Positions 49,958 to 62,470 of a DNA stretch of 64,000 nt are shown here, one piece after another. The stretch covers positions 14,827,820 to 14,891,819 of the forward strand of contig NC_135248.1 in the NCBI RefSeq assembly GCF_947623445.1, read 5' to 3'. Positions within the stretch are counted from its first letter, which is position 1. Every line of letters begins with the position of its first letter. This DNA comes from Clavelina lepadiformis (Eukaryota > Chordata > Ascidiacea > Aplousobranchia > Clavelinidae). A program made the position numbers and the translations under genes. Below the pieces are notes generated by a model. It saw nothing but the letters and a program-made list of their open reading frames with translations, made no database searches and was not told the origin of the DNA.

Positions 49958-52900
49958 ATGGCGTCAAAACACAAATTTAATGCACTAGCTGCGGTTCGGA
50001 TGATGAATCAGTCTGACGAGGAGGAGTCAGATGAAGGAAAAGGTTTGTTTATAAACTTGTGCTAAAAGCTTGCGGTGTAAGAAATGTGCACATAGGTCTA
50101 TAGAGACTATATATAGTTCATATTGTATACTTGTGGTAGTTGATGAAATATTGAGGCCGAAATGAAAGAAAAAAGATTTATATATATGAAAAATGCTGGT
50201 TGTTGATACAAGTTTTAATTTTAGAATCATACTAACTTTGGATACAGTTGGTACAGCCTACCTATATATACGCTTTTGCATACCAAATTACTTTAAAATA
50301 TTGTCAAACGTCCTAGTAATTAGGCACACTTTTTTGGAAACTTACCAATTACAAGTTTGCTTGTGCATCAACTTGCAATAAGTCACACTTGGGTGGAAGA
50401 TGGTACCTACCTACACTTAGTAATTATACAATTTTTAAATAAGAGCATCTACTTTTCGTGTAATTAGCAATTTGCACTGCGAGTTTATTTCGAGCTAAAA
50501 ACATCAAATTAGTTGCACTAGTTTACAAACAGACGCGGTGAGCATAGGTGTTATCAAAAACGATTCACTTGATTTGCTTCACAAGGCACATATATACCAA
50601 ATAAACGGGACAGACGATGCACAACAAAATACGATAACGTACAACTCCACTGAATGACTATACTCGGTACCTAACTAGCTCAGAAATTAATTAGTCACTT
50701 TGTTAAATCTGCAACTTTCTTCGTTTATTACTTCGTAGGCCTAATGCTATTAAGTTGCAATTGCAATGCCACTTACGGTTCGAATTAAGACTCACTACTT
50801 TTTATTAATATGTATTATGTTTGGTGAAGGTAAAATGTAAATATCGCAAATAGTATTGTCTGTCAACAATAGAATGGTGTACTGTTAATATCAAAGTCAA
50901 TTATCTGACTCTGAATTTCTTGCTGTGTGGCGTTTTTTCAACTTATTCTGTATCGAATCACCTTATTCATGATTCTTCTTCATTCGGCAATAATTTGGCG
51001 GCTCTATTTACCTTGCAGAAATTCATCATTGGTCCACTGTGTTAAGTTTTTTTTAACCGAACCCTTCGTCATTTTTCAATTAAAACATTCACCAAAAAAA
51101 TTAAAACAATTAATTTCTGAAATTGCTAGACTAGATTAAGTGTCTCCCCTAATCTCGATTAAGCTGTAACGATACTCAAATAACTTTTCTCTTTTTGCGG
51201 TCATCACGATTATGATATCATCTTTGCATTCCAATTGGGAGAGCTTACTCACCACGCTGAAAGTGAAAATGATAAGGCTGAGTGATTTTGAAGTTATAAG
51301 GCAATAAACGCATTAATGCCGGCAGTAGAATTGTAGTGCCCTTAAGCGACAAGTACAATGTAGCTTTTTATCCAAAATTTGAAAGTAGAGACCCGCTTTT
51401 CATGTTTTTAATGGTTTAAAGCAGGGATGTCCAACCTGCGGCCCGCCTGAGATTTTTGTGCGGCCCGTTAGTCATTTTCACTCCAAAAGTATGTACTTTA
51501 TGTACCCATTTTTCTTGAAATTTAATAGGTTTTGCGGCCCATTGAATTATTTCAAGTGACAATGCGGCCCACTTTAATAAAAGGTTGGACATCCCTGGTT
51601 TAAAGGGTTTGTCTTTCGATTTCTTTGTTTAGTAAGTCCACTTTATTAGGTTTTTGCACTGGACAAGGCCGGAAATATACTGTTATATGAAAAATATTTA
51701 AAATATAAAACAAAGGTTTACATTTTAAAAGACACCAAAGAAAAAAAAGGAAAAAACTTTAGTCACGAGAAGAGTCATCTCAAGAACAGTCAGTTGACCT
51801 GCATTTTTTTGTGCAAACCGCAAAATGCGTACAAAAGTCAAATGCATGTTATTGCTTCTGAATCTGTGGAAGGTTTAGAAATGTTTTACCTGTGATTGAA
51901 GACTAAGATCCTCCATTAGTAAATGACATAAAAACCTTTTCGAATTGAACAGCGTGGAACGCACAACAACAAAGTTCAGACAGCCAATACGAAACTTGTT
52001 ATTGGCCTAAAATCAATAGCCTAACAAAATACGTTCAGATAAGAAGGTCAGACCACATGTATTGAGCTTATCTTTAGCGTATGGTTAGATGAAAGATAGG
52101 TCAAGAAAAGGACAAGAAAAGAGATAATTTTTTTCTGTTTGTTTTTATAACTACCGGTGCGCAATTTTCGAGGACAAATCTGTGTGCGCCCGATTTTGGA
52201 CGTTTGATATTTTCTATGCTACTGAATATATACGAATTCTTTTCATTGTACCAAGTATTATTTGGTACTGTATATACTGGTGGTCTTTTTGTATGACATG
52301 ATTGGAATTGTTGTACTTGACAGACGGTGATGATGAGAAAATAGCCGAGTTTTTGAAAGTTGAAGTAAATGAAACTTCACAACCTTTGAAAAGTATTTTG
52401 AAAAAGAAAAATCCTGACGACCTACTAAGCCAGGACAGGTTCGGATTTTGTACAATATATATATATATTTTAAACATATTTTATTTTTACTGATTTTCTA
52501 CTTTTTGAATTTATGTAATGATTGTTTATCATTTAAACTGTATCTTTTTGGAAGTATCGAAACTGTATTCACAATAGATTTGTTAACTGCAGTATTTGCC
52601 TATTTTTTAGTGAGGAAGTTTTAGTTTCTTCAACAGAAACAGGGAATGAAAGCACAGAAAAAGGTGTTGATTGGTTTATTTAAACAATATATATATATAA
52701 TTTCATCCTTCTGTGGAAGTTTGTGCAATTTGAAAAGAAATATTTCGCAAACCAGATAAACTATATAGCCTACTTGGGTATCATAGATGTTATACATTAT
52801 ATACTTATATTTATATACAGTTTGTTTACATATTGCTTGCTTTGTGTGTAGAGGGTATACGGAAACCTGGTCATAATTTGTCTGATGTCAAGAAAGAAGC

Positions 52901-55900
52901 TTCATCTGCATCCAAACCAAATGTGCCAGCTGTTCAGAAAAAGTATTGTACAGTTAACATTACATTCTGCTTACTATGACCACGTTGGGATCAGACCTTT
53001 TTGACTATAATATTCAAGTGGTCACAAGAACTGAAACTGCTACAGCATCGTTTAACCACTCCAGGATTGATACAGTTTGCACAAAATGATGAAAAATATT
53101 AAATTTATCATTTGTTTTATTAACATTAAAGAGCGACATTAAAGTGAACGTATATGAAAAAACACATGGTGCAATTGTAACTGTCAAGTTGCATAATTGA
53201 CCCAAAAAAATGATTAAAAAATGAAAAAGATGGAAACAATGGTTGTAATATATGAAGATGGTCATAGTAAGCGGAGAATTTTATATGGCAAAGTCCTAGA
53301 GTCAGGACTGTACCAAAATGATAAAAGATGCACGGTTATTACTTATAGCAAGCGAAATGTCATTGATAGCATTTTTGCTTTCATCAGGATTGTTTTGAAG
53401 ATCACCGGTCTTCCCTACGACATTAAAGTGAATGAATTGATAACTTTTCTTGGAATTTGGCCAAGGAATGGGACTGATGGTCTAAAGTTCATTTGCGACA
53501 CGTGATTATTTCTTGTTTTACATAATTCTTATTTATCAAACTTTCAGCTCATTTAGTGACTGAAATTTAGTCGCAAGAACACAAATTTTCCACCTGAACA
53601 TATTTTGGAATGCGATAGCCGTTCTATCCTGATTTTATACAAGTTAATACACCACCTATTATTACCACCTATTATCACCACCACCGCGATAGCCACTCTA
53701 TCCTGATTTTATACAAGTTAATACGTCACCTATTATATGAGACTGCAAAATACTCCTAAAACTTTGCACCCCGATCATATTCACAAGTTCCCATTGCAGG
53801 GCTGGGGATCCGACTGGTTATGGCTACATTGAAATCGAGAATCACCAGGACAAGATGGCATGCTTGAAAATGTCTGGCCTGAGGATCAAGTCGCGGCCTG
53901 TGCAGGTGACGCTGTCTTCAGGCAATGCCATGGCACTTGAGTGGATGTCGACGCAGCGCATCCTCAAACAGATCGATCTTTCTCCGGTGAGTGTCACCTC
54001 ATATTGCTCGCATTGATTTCAGCGTATTTGCAAAGCGTGAAGCGACGCATTATATTTCTCAGACAATTCGGAGAGTGTACATAAAATAATGCAATTGTTT
54101 ATGTGAGGAGCTTTAGAGTGTTGTGTGGGCAGTTATCGAGGGAGAAAGCGTTGTTTGAATTTGCGAACAAAGGTTTCGGAATACTTTCTTTTTAACATTT
54201 TGCTATAGATCAAAATCAGTTGTGCAGTTTCCTGCTATGCCAACAGTAATATAATTAACTTGCCAGTTGGCGTTATTGTGTGGCTTTTTTCGCTTCAAAT
54301 GTTAAGGTGAGCAACGTGTAGCATGGTTTACACGATTTTGATACCAACCTAATAAATATCGTTATTGTGCTGCAAGACAATGACAATTGTGCAAGACAAT
54401 GACGGGTTAGAACTATGGTAAACACACCTTTACCAAGAAAATGTTTTTAAGTTTTAACAAGTTTGTTTGAAGCTTTGCAATATTCTTGCAGGGTAGGTTC
54501 GTGTTTTTAAGTCTCAACAAGCCAGGTTTGAAACCAGGTTTCCGAAATTGTAACACAATATGGGAGTCACTGTCAACCATTGCATAGAAACTAGAAAGCA
54601 GTATGGTATACAATTTTAGGCGACAAAATTTCTTTTAAAAGTCAAGCAAATTTAAGTCTGTCTGCACATAACAATAGTTTACCTGCATATTGCATAGGTT
54701 GCCTTATCCATTTGCCATATCCGTTGTACTTGAAAGTCGCTATTCGCGAGTATATCTCACTAATAGAGTGTCACACAGATGTTTTATCAGCTTAACTGTG
54801 TAAATACTCGTATAATTATATTTACAATAATTATGTGGCTACCAGTTATGATTCTTTTGGTAACAATTGTTTTGTAATAAACTTAATTGGAAAACGTTAA
54901 TTCGCTGGCTGAGTCGACATGAATGTTAATTATTATGGTAACAGTGCACACATGCACAATTGTGACTCTTCCCATCTACATCGATACTGATAATATTATA
55001 TAGTTAGTTAAACATAAAATACATGCCCATACAGTTGAATGAACATATTTTTATTGTCATTAAGCCACATATATGTATGTATATGTGATGTTTGTATAAT
55101 TTGTAACCCCTCATGAAGTACCGTCATGCTTACACTAAATTATTTGATACATTTTTTTGTCATCACAAATCTCACATTATTACATCACTCTCTTGGTTGG
55201 ATGAAATTTGACGCAGGTAACTATACGTACGGCTTTCTATTGTTAATTATATCGATCGTTAATTAATTATCGTCAGTGTGTTACTAAAAAAGCATTGGTC
55301 ATTGCAGTATGCGAAAGAAAATAGGAAGTTAATGACCTTACATATAAGCTGGTTGTAGGAAAAGTGCACTTTTTTATGTTTAAACTATGAACACATGTAG
55401 CAGGTAGGTGCAGCTATGTTGCTTGTTTCAAAATATTTTTAGCCTATTAAGTGGTATTTTATTTTTTCATTCACAGTGAGCTGTCGAATTATAGTATGTT
55501 GTTTTATACCGGTAGTGAAACGTAGTAAAATGCTGGGTCATATGCTAAGTATTTTGTATTCTAATTTATTATATATATATCATACATACCTAACATACGT
55601 ATTCATTAAAATACAAAACTATATTTTATTCAATTATATTGTTATGCTTAAAGTTTTACTGAGATATTACATCGTATTGTTGCTTAGTCAGAAGCTTATG
55701 AGTTCATTGTTTAATTAGTCTACAATTTGCAAGTTATTTGTAGTTTGGTCAGTTTTTGATATAAAAAGTACCCTAAAAATTTCTACATAAGCGTTATGTA
55801 CGTGGAAAACATTGCCTATATTGTGCAAGTGGTCAGGTTTGTCATAATCAAACATCTGTGACCTGATAGATGGAAAGATACCAAATCCTGTGCATTATGT

Positions 55901-58900
55901 TTTCAGTTTGTTCGCATTGGTAACTTGGCATATGTTACGTCAAGGCAAGACATTGTACGCCTCCTGTCAACATTTGACAGAAAGCTTGAAGGTAAGAAGC
56001 TTGGCATTTGTAGTAGTTTGTCAGCCATGCTAGGTATCTACCAATTCATTTTTAATCCTTTTAAAAAGATAAGTGATTTATATATGTATATTGAACACTT
56101 GAATTTGAATAAACACATTACCGTATTTTTATTTTGTATTTTTAACTCTAGGTAAGTTTTCTGAACTTGTGTAGGTTAAGCCTAAAAGATAGTTTCAGTA
56201 TTGTCTATGTTTTGCTGTTCATCTAGGCATAACAAGGTTTTGTTCATGATATTTTTTATGAATAAACAAACGTCTAACTTTATGCCTAAATTTACATACA
56301 CAGTAGGCTTGTGTAGGAAGAAACAATGCAGATCATTTCAATGTAGCCATAAATAGGGCTCATAGTGTCATAATAGGCTCATAATAGGCTCATAATAGGC
56401 TCATAGCGTAGCCAGCTTCATGTAAAGGTTTAAATTATGAATTTCTTGTGAAGAACTTTGCTTATAAACAACTGAATGGTGACCAATTTATATAGGAAAG
56501 GTGCTATTGTTATACAGCGTGCCCTTATGATAGCACATGTTGTGTAAGGCTGGTATTGTGGGTGACTTGAAGACTAGAGGTTTGGTTTAGACGACGACAC
56601 AAGCGTAACAAAGCAATCGGTAATTTCTCGTGAAACTTGTGAAGCTCAGTATCAATATCAAGTTTAAGAATCGCTGCTCCATGTCAAGCATTTTGTAACC
56701 AGATCTGTGATAATGTTAATATATGTGCTGTTCACCTTAAAATACTTGCTAAAGAGACTCAAAGTTTCTAAAAACAGAATAATCAAGGGTGGTAAATAGG
56801 TTATTTTCATATTTTCTGATATTATATGTTTGAATATAAGGTAGACAATACATGCTGTAGTTAGGCTTCTTAGGAAGAGTTTTGTTTCCTTTGTTGGACA
56901 CAGGTATTTAAAGTAATTGTTATAATTACAGGACATTTTCGATCTTCTGTGTGAACAAAAATTTCAACTATTTCTTGTTTTTTCTTTACATTTTCTTCCT
57001 GCTATATCAAACGTTTTATTCAGCCAAGGTTTTAGTTTTTTCACGATGTGGCTGCATTCAATAAATGGTGGAAATATTTTCAGTTTTTGTCTGTTACTAT
57101 GCAGTGTGCTTTTCATGCAGTTTTCTATAATTACAAGAGTCAGAAACCAGAAATTACCAAATATCTTAAATTAATGCCGTGGCAACAATTAATAAATATC
57201 AACAATTAATGCCGTGGCATTTCTAAAAACGTTTCTAACTTTACTTGATAAAGGTTTTATTTTCGGCTTGAACATATCAAAAAACTTCACATGTTATTTG
57301 TTTCAATATTACTTAACAACAATACTTGCATATTGCTAATGTTTTTTGTTATGTGTCAGATGTCTATTGTCATACTTATAAACGAGGCATGAATAATTCC
57401 GGATTTGCTTACGCCATTATGGATTCTACAGAGATGGCTCAAGAACTCTGCACTCAAAATTTAATTTTAAATAAAAGGTTTGTTTAGAGTTTCACAAAGT
57501 ACATTTATGGCTGAGTGTGTATAGTTGGTTGTGTGGTTGAAATCATTCCAGTCATTTGGTGATAGCACACAACACAAGAAGAAATTAGTAGAATAGATAC
57601 AATACATTAAAATGAATGTAGTATTGAGAGAAAAGTTTGACCAATAAAATCATTTCTACTGTTTTTGGCTCATGCATTCATTCTACAGACAAGTCGCCAC
57701 TCTCAACAGTTTGAAAGATTTTCCCAACAACTCTAAAGTCGAAAGTTTTTCATTGGTCATGTTTCTATTCTTGAATATTTACGACTTTGCAGGAAGCTTC
57801 CAATGAAGAGAGTTCATCCTGAGCTGGTGTTCAGATGGTGCAGGAGGAATGCAATCAAGCTCAAGATTCGAGACTCCGTCAAGTACAGCATGGAAGTTGA
57901 CGTCCCTGTTCCTGTCCTGGAACCTCAAGAAGGTAGAAATGTCTTCCCCTACTAGATAATAAAACTGCACATTTGTAATGTTTTACTCTTGTTAAAATTT
58001 GCATACCTTAATACAAGACAAAAGGAAATGGAGAAACAAAAGGATTGAAATTATAAACTCAATGTCATTTTAATGCACCATATAACTTGTAAAACGTTTT
58101 TCTGACTTGGATAATTTGAAAATGGTATGGACTGGCTTTTGTTTTCATGTTTATTATTACATGTAAAATAAGAATTGACAATATATTTTCGGTTTATAAT
58201 GTGTGAACTACATTGTTTGTAAGTGTGCCCATCGTAAGATTTAAAAAAGATAATTGCGACAACATTTTGTCCCTGAAATTTTTAGATGATGGAGAATTAC
58301 CATTTTCCGGGCCGCAAGAAACAATCATTAACACAATGATCGATGCAACAAAAGAAGGCAACAGAACTAACAACGTGGAAGATATGAAACTCAAAGCAAT
58401 CAACTCTGACCCCAAGTCGAATATCTTTGTGTATGATGAAGATAAGTTGGTGAGATGAACCTTCGGTTGTTTGTTTTGTCGTTTTAGTTTTCTGTGGCTG
58501 AATAATATAATTTATAAAATATAATTTTTAACAAGGTTTTTGTTTTGTTTGTCATTTTTAACAAGTAAAATAGCAGTGTTAATTTTTATTTTTAATTTCT
58601 CTGCACAAGCTCTTCATATCTTCCAGGACTCTGTGGAGGGATCAAACCTACTTCCTCATAAGAAGAAAGACGAGAAATTGACCAAAGAAGCGGAAAAAAT
58701 AAATTTAGACCCTGATTCAAATGTTTTTTTCTACAACAGTGATGATTCAGGGGTTAGGCAGATCTTTTACTTATAATCAGCAACATATATATATTGTTAC
58801 TAGAATATTGCTATATTGTATATTGATTATATTGAATATCGCTTACCACTGTAACTTCAGCTGATTATTGTGCTTAAGCAAACAAAGTATACCTGATACG

Positions 58901-61900
58901 TGCTTTTGCCAGTAAAAAGAAATGCAAATTTTTCTTGCCTGTGAATGAAGTTATTTGTAGGATGTGGCTGTTCCTTTCTCACCCTCCCAGTCAGAATCGA
59001 AGGCAACAAAAGTGTTCAGAGACGACCCAGCTTCAAATATTTTCATCTATGACGGAGACGATGTTGTAAGTTTTCCCGAAATTTTCATTGTTTTCCTTTA
59101 AGAGACATCATATACCTGTTTTATCTATATCTTAAGAGTTTTCAATTTTAACCCTGTTTTCCACCTTTATCAAGTTTTGTTCATGTTTGTTTGTGAAAAT
59201 TATTTTATGTTTTTTATTCCAAGATGTTGTCAGCCTTTCAATAGTTAGTTGGTAATTTTGTTATGTTTTGAAGGCAAATACTATTTTACGTCACAAAAGT
59301 AATTGATGTGTAACAACAAACCATTAAATGTATCATTACCGGTAACATAATGTCATTTCTTTCACCACAGATCGATGACAACAATAATCAGACTAATCGC
59401 GCATCTAAAGAAACATCAAAGAAAAGGAGCTCTGACTTTGATCGAAAAAAGAGAAAAAAGTATGGCCAAAACAAAAGCCTTCTGTAACTATTGTGAAATG
59501 TATTTTAAAAATAACATTGTTTTTTATTTGAATTCATTGCTTTGTTCTGTATCTGCCAAGAAAACGTTTTTGGTTCAGTGTACTTACATTTCTTCCTTTG
59601 GTTATTAAATTTTCCAACAAGTCAACTTTTAAGCAACTATATTAGCGACTATAAAACTGTTGCACGATTTTTCTGAATTCACTTCCGTCTTATGCCTATA
59701 ACGGCAAATCCTGTTTCGTGTGGTTGTGATTTATGTTTTGTGATCAGAATTTTTTAATGTTGTGAAATTCCTAATTTTTTCAGGCAAAAGAGGAATTCTG
59801 AAAAGGAATCAGCGTCGGGCCGCCACAGAGATTTCATACACCCCTCTGGATCCCACATGAATACAGGACCTTCAGCTCCCAGACCGATGCCACTTGATAT
59901 TGGCCCAATGGGTCCACACGGCCCAGACGCAAGACTGCTTTGCCCCGATGGCCCAATGCTCAGGGGTCCTGACCCAAGAATGATGGGTATGGGACCCAAT
60001 CCGGCAATGGTGGGTCCTATGGGTCCTCAAATGATGCTCCCTGATCAGATACCCCTCGGTCCACAAATGATGGGTCCCAATGGACCATCAGGGATACCTG
60101 TTCTTGGGGTTCCATCTCCAATGATGGGGCTGGGAGGACCCAGAATTATGGGTGCAACGGGACCAGATCCAAGAATATTAGGACCCATGGGTCCAAACAT
60201 AGGTTCCAGGGGTCCCAACCAAAGCAGGCCTGGTATGGGGCCAACGGGCACTGAAAATCAAGGAATGCCAGCACAGATGAGTCATGGTCCCAGAATGGGG
60301 AATATGGGGGCTTCCCCGGTTATGATGAGTGGACCCAATTTTTCATCTTCAGCAATGGGCAGTGGTGAGTAAGTAACTCTATACAAGCTGATACGAATAT
60401 TCAGCATTAATCAGTGTGCATTGCTTAGGCATGATGCCGACCATATACGTGAGAATGTACAACGTTCCAGACCAAGCCAACACCGATGATATAAAGGACT
60501 TTTTTAATCCAGCCCAACCGGCCAAAATTGCTCAGGTTTTGTGACATAATTTGTTTTCCTATTTTTGTTTGATGAAGAACCGTTATAAGTTTAGTGCAGC
60601 ACAAAATCTAATAAACAAGTACAGTAATAATTACGCATTTAAGGTTTTGTAGACTTTTAAAACGGGTTTGATAACAGCTCTTCTCTGTTTGCTTAGAATG
60701 TTGGGTACGATATATATGATATCGATTTCTACAACCCACAAGATGCATTGATGGCATTACAACGGCAGGGGATGATGATTCGGAAAAATTCTGTCAAACT
60801 TGAAATGTTGCCCGGTCCTCCTGTGCCGCTGCCCCCTCGTGCAGCAAAAGTAAGATCAAAAAAAGTACGCAAGGACCTACCCCTAGCAGTGCAAGTAGGC
60901 CAACCCCAACCAATGAAGAGAAGAATATGCGAGGACGATTCCCGGAAAGGTGAGAAAGGAAGAGTTTAGAAGATGTCTGTTGCTGAACCTTCTAATTGCG
61001 GTTTTGCTTTAAATTTCAATTGAGATGTTCTGGCTGAGATAGTTTACTATATGGGTCTACTTTCTGTATAAGTGGTGTGCAGGTTTTTTCTTGTCGTAAT
61101 CGCAGATCCCTTGCGAAGAAAAGAGGCCAAATCACTTCACAACAGGGTCCGAGCAACTGAACCACCTAAAGCAATAATAAATATTGAGGTGTTATGAGAC
61201 GTTAAGTGCTGTAATTGTTTACTCTCTTTTGCTTGCTAGCCTTCAACATTCACTGTATTGCAGGTAGAACCGTTTCCTGATAACCCATTGGACTATCATA
61301 TTCGGCCTTATGACCCCAGCACTCCAGAAGGACAGTGCATGATTAGGCCTATGGAGGTAGCACGACTAGTTGTGTTTGTGTGGAATAGTTGGATGTGGAC
61401 TTTAGAAAAATATGTTTTTAAGTATTGAAGAACGCTGTATGCAGCCAAAGTGCAATACTGTAGTGTTTATTTGAAAGTGTCTGTTTGTGTGAGCACATTC
61501 CAATATGTGGTTATATGCTTGGGATTTGTTGATGCGGCTACCCCAGTCGTCACTACTCCACAGACACACATAGTTTTCACGCTCAAGGTATTTGGCGAAT
61601 GTGCTTCTGACCAATGAGGAAGTCGGATGGTAAACGCATCAAAAACGCAAACAGACACGATTCATTGATTCATCGTATTAGTTAAATTGTGAGAAGATTT
61701 TCATCAGTCCAAGCATGAACCTGTAGTAATGAATACACAAGCCACAATGATAGAGCCCTAGCTAGGTCATATAATAAGCGGTTAAATGCATCCTTCCTCT
61801 TCTATATCATTGCAGGGTTTCTTCTGTACACTATGTCGCAAGTTCTACAAAGCGAAAGCGGCTGGTTACGTCACTCATTGTAAGACTAAGGTCCATTACG

Positions 61901-61974
61901 ACAATGTTAAAAAATATTTGGAAGAGATGAACGAGAAGAAAGAGAATCAAAAAGGAACGAAGTGCGTAAAGTAA
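49958..61974 (+). CDS. Matrin-3/RBM20/ZNF638-type nuclear RNA-binding protein
   Basis: Predicted nuclear RNA-binding protein, probably in pre-mRNA processing. Eighteen exons: 49958-50042, 52324-52438, 52611-52663, 52852-52942, 53388-53501, 53800-53986, 55907-55991, 57360-57477, 57793-57932, 58286-58449, 58627-58752, 58961-59065, 59371-59459, 59784-60364, 60429-60535, 60697-60949, 61106-61188, 61264-61356, plus the terminal 61816-61974; that is 19 coding blocks in all and 915 residues. RRM1 is at about 115-190 (VLKITGLPYD; GYGYIEIE) and RRM2 at about 216-290 (FVRIGNLAYV; NNSGFAYAIM). Then come three exon-encoded DPxSN(I/V)F repeats (about 371-461) and a basic run, KKRSSDFDRKKRKK. A Gly-Pro-Met-rich domain (about 515-685) and RRM3 (from about 687, IYVRMYNVPD) follow. 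The matrin-type zinc finger is Cys867, Cys870, His884, His890. The domain set fits the MATR3/RBM20/ZNF638 group; three RRMs with this finger is not exactly any vertebrate member. Confidence 0.88.
51422..51597. mobile_element. hAT-type MITE in intron 1 of the matrin-like gene
   Basis: A 176 bp element with inverted ends cagggatgtccaacct and aggttggacatccctg and several gcggccc stretches inside. It is flanked by a perfect 8 bp target-site duplication gtttaaag (51414-51421 and 51598-51605). Size, ends and duplication are those of hAT non-autonomous elements. Confidence 0.9.
53612..53736. repeat. Imperfect tandem direct repeat in an intron
   Basis: Two copies (53612-53660 and 53686-53736) of a segment beginning gcgatagcc, then tctatcctgattttatac and cacctattat. 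They are separated by a CCACCTATTA-type simple stretch and lie in the intron between the two exons of RRM1. Confidence 0.75.
56371..56403. repeat. 11 bp minisatellite, three copies
   Basis: Three perfect tandem copies of taataggctca in an intron of the matrin-like gene, with a further degenerate copy just upstream (ataaatagggctca). Confidence 0.8.
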
Positions 61975-62029
61975 CGTATGTAAGTGCATTTCACTGGGCG
62001 TGCTATTTTCTCATTATGCATTCGTGTTG

Positions 62030-62470
62030 TCAAAATTCCGACTTTAGTTTCAAGCTTAGTACAAATGCAGGGACGTTGCTTGCTGTAAAATTGCACGACC
62101 TTGTTTCTCTGTCACAGGTATAGCGAGTCGGCCCTAAGAAGGGGATCTCGGTTATAGGCACCACACGTATGAGTGGACCTACAGCCGCACAATTGCTATC
62201 AATACCAATATCTGCAGAATTGTCATCGTCAGACAATGATGTATTCGTAAAGTCCACTCTGTATTGGGTTGGCAATAATGATTGCAGAGCAAGTGCTTTA
62301 TTTTCATTGGGAACGAGAAGGTCCAGCGTGAAGAATGACCTGAAACCAATCATTTGTGTTCCTTTATTTCTCAAACCAGCCATTCGGTTAACGATTGCGT
62401 CACAGCCACGTGACTTTGTTATTGTGTTGTTGAAATTTGTTTTCAGTTGATCCAGTAAAGTCGTGCTCAA
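62030..62470 (-). CDS. Probable terminal exon of an unrecognised gene
   Basis: An open frame of about 146 codons ending in TGA, with no ATG at its 5' end (it begins TTG AGC). It is therefore best read as the last exon of a gene whose upstream exons lie beyond 62470 or outside the window. A possible acceptor (cgttaag) lies at about 62473-62479. The product has several potential N-glycosylation sites (NNTI, TNTSL, NFTAS) and cysteines (CDRETRSC), suggesting an extracellular protein. The spacing loosely recalls SEA-type modules but I cannot name it. Partial, low confidence. Confidence 0.35.
   Translation of the reverse strand: MSTTLLDQLKTNFNNTITKSRGCDAIVNRMAGLRNKGTQMIGFRSFFTLDLLVPNENKALALQSLLPTQYRVDFTNTSLSDDDNSADIGIDSNCAAVGPLIRVVPITEIPFLGPTRYTCDRETRSCNFTASNVPAFVLSLKLKSEF

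Noticed and set aside
59754-60251. Minus-strand frames opposite the Gly-Pro-Met exon
   Set aside because: They are antisense shadows of a repetitive coding exon, which stays open in several frames because of its composition.
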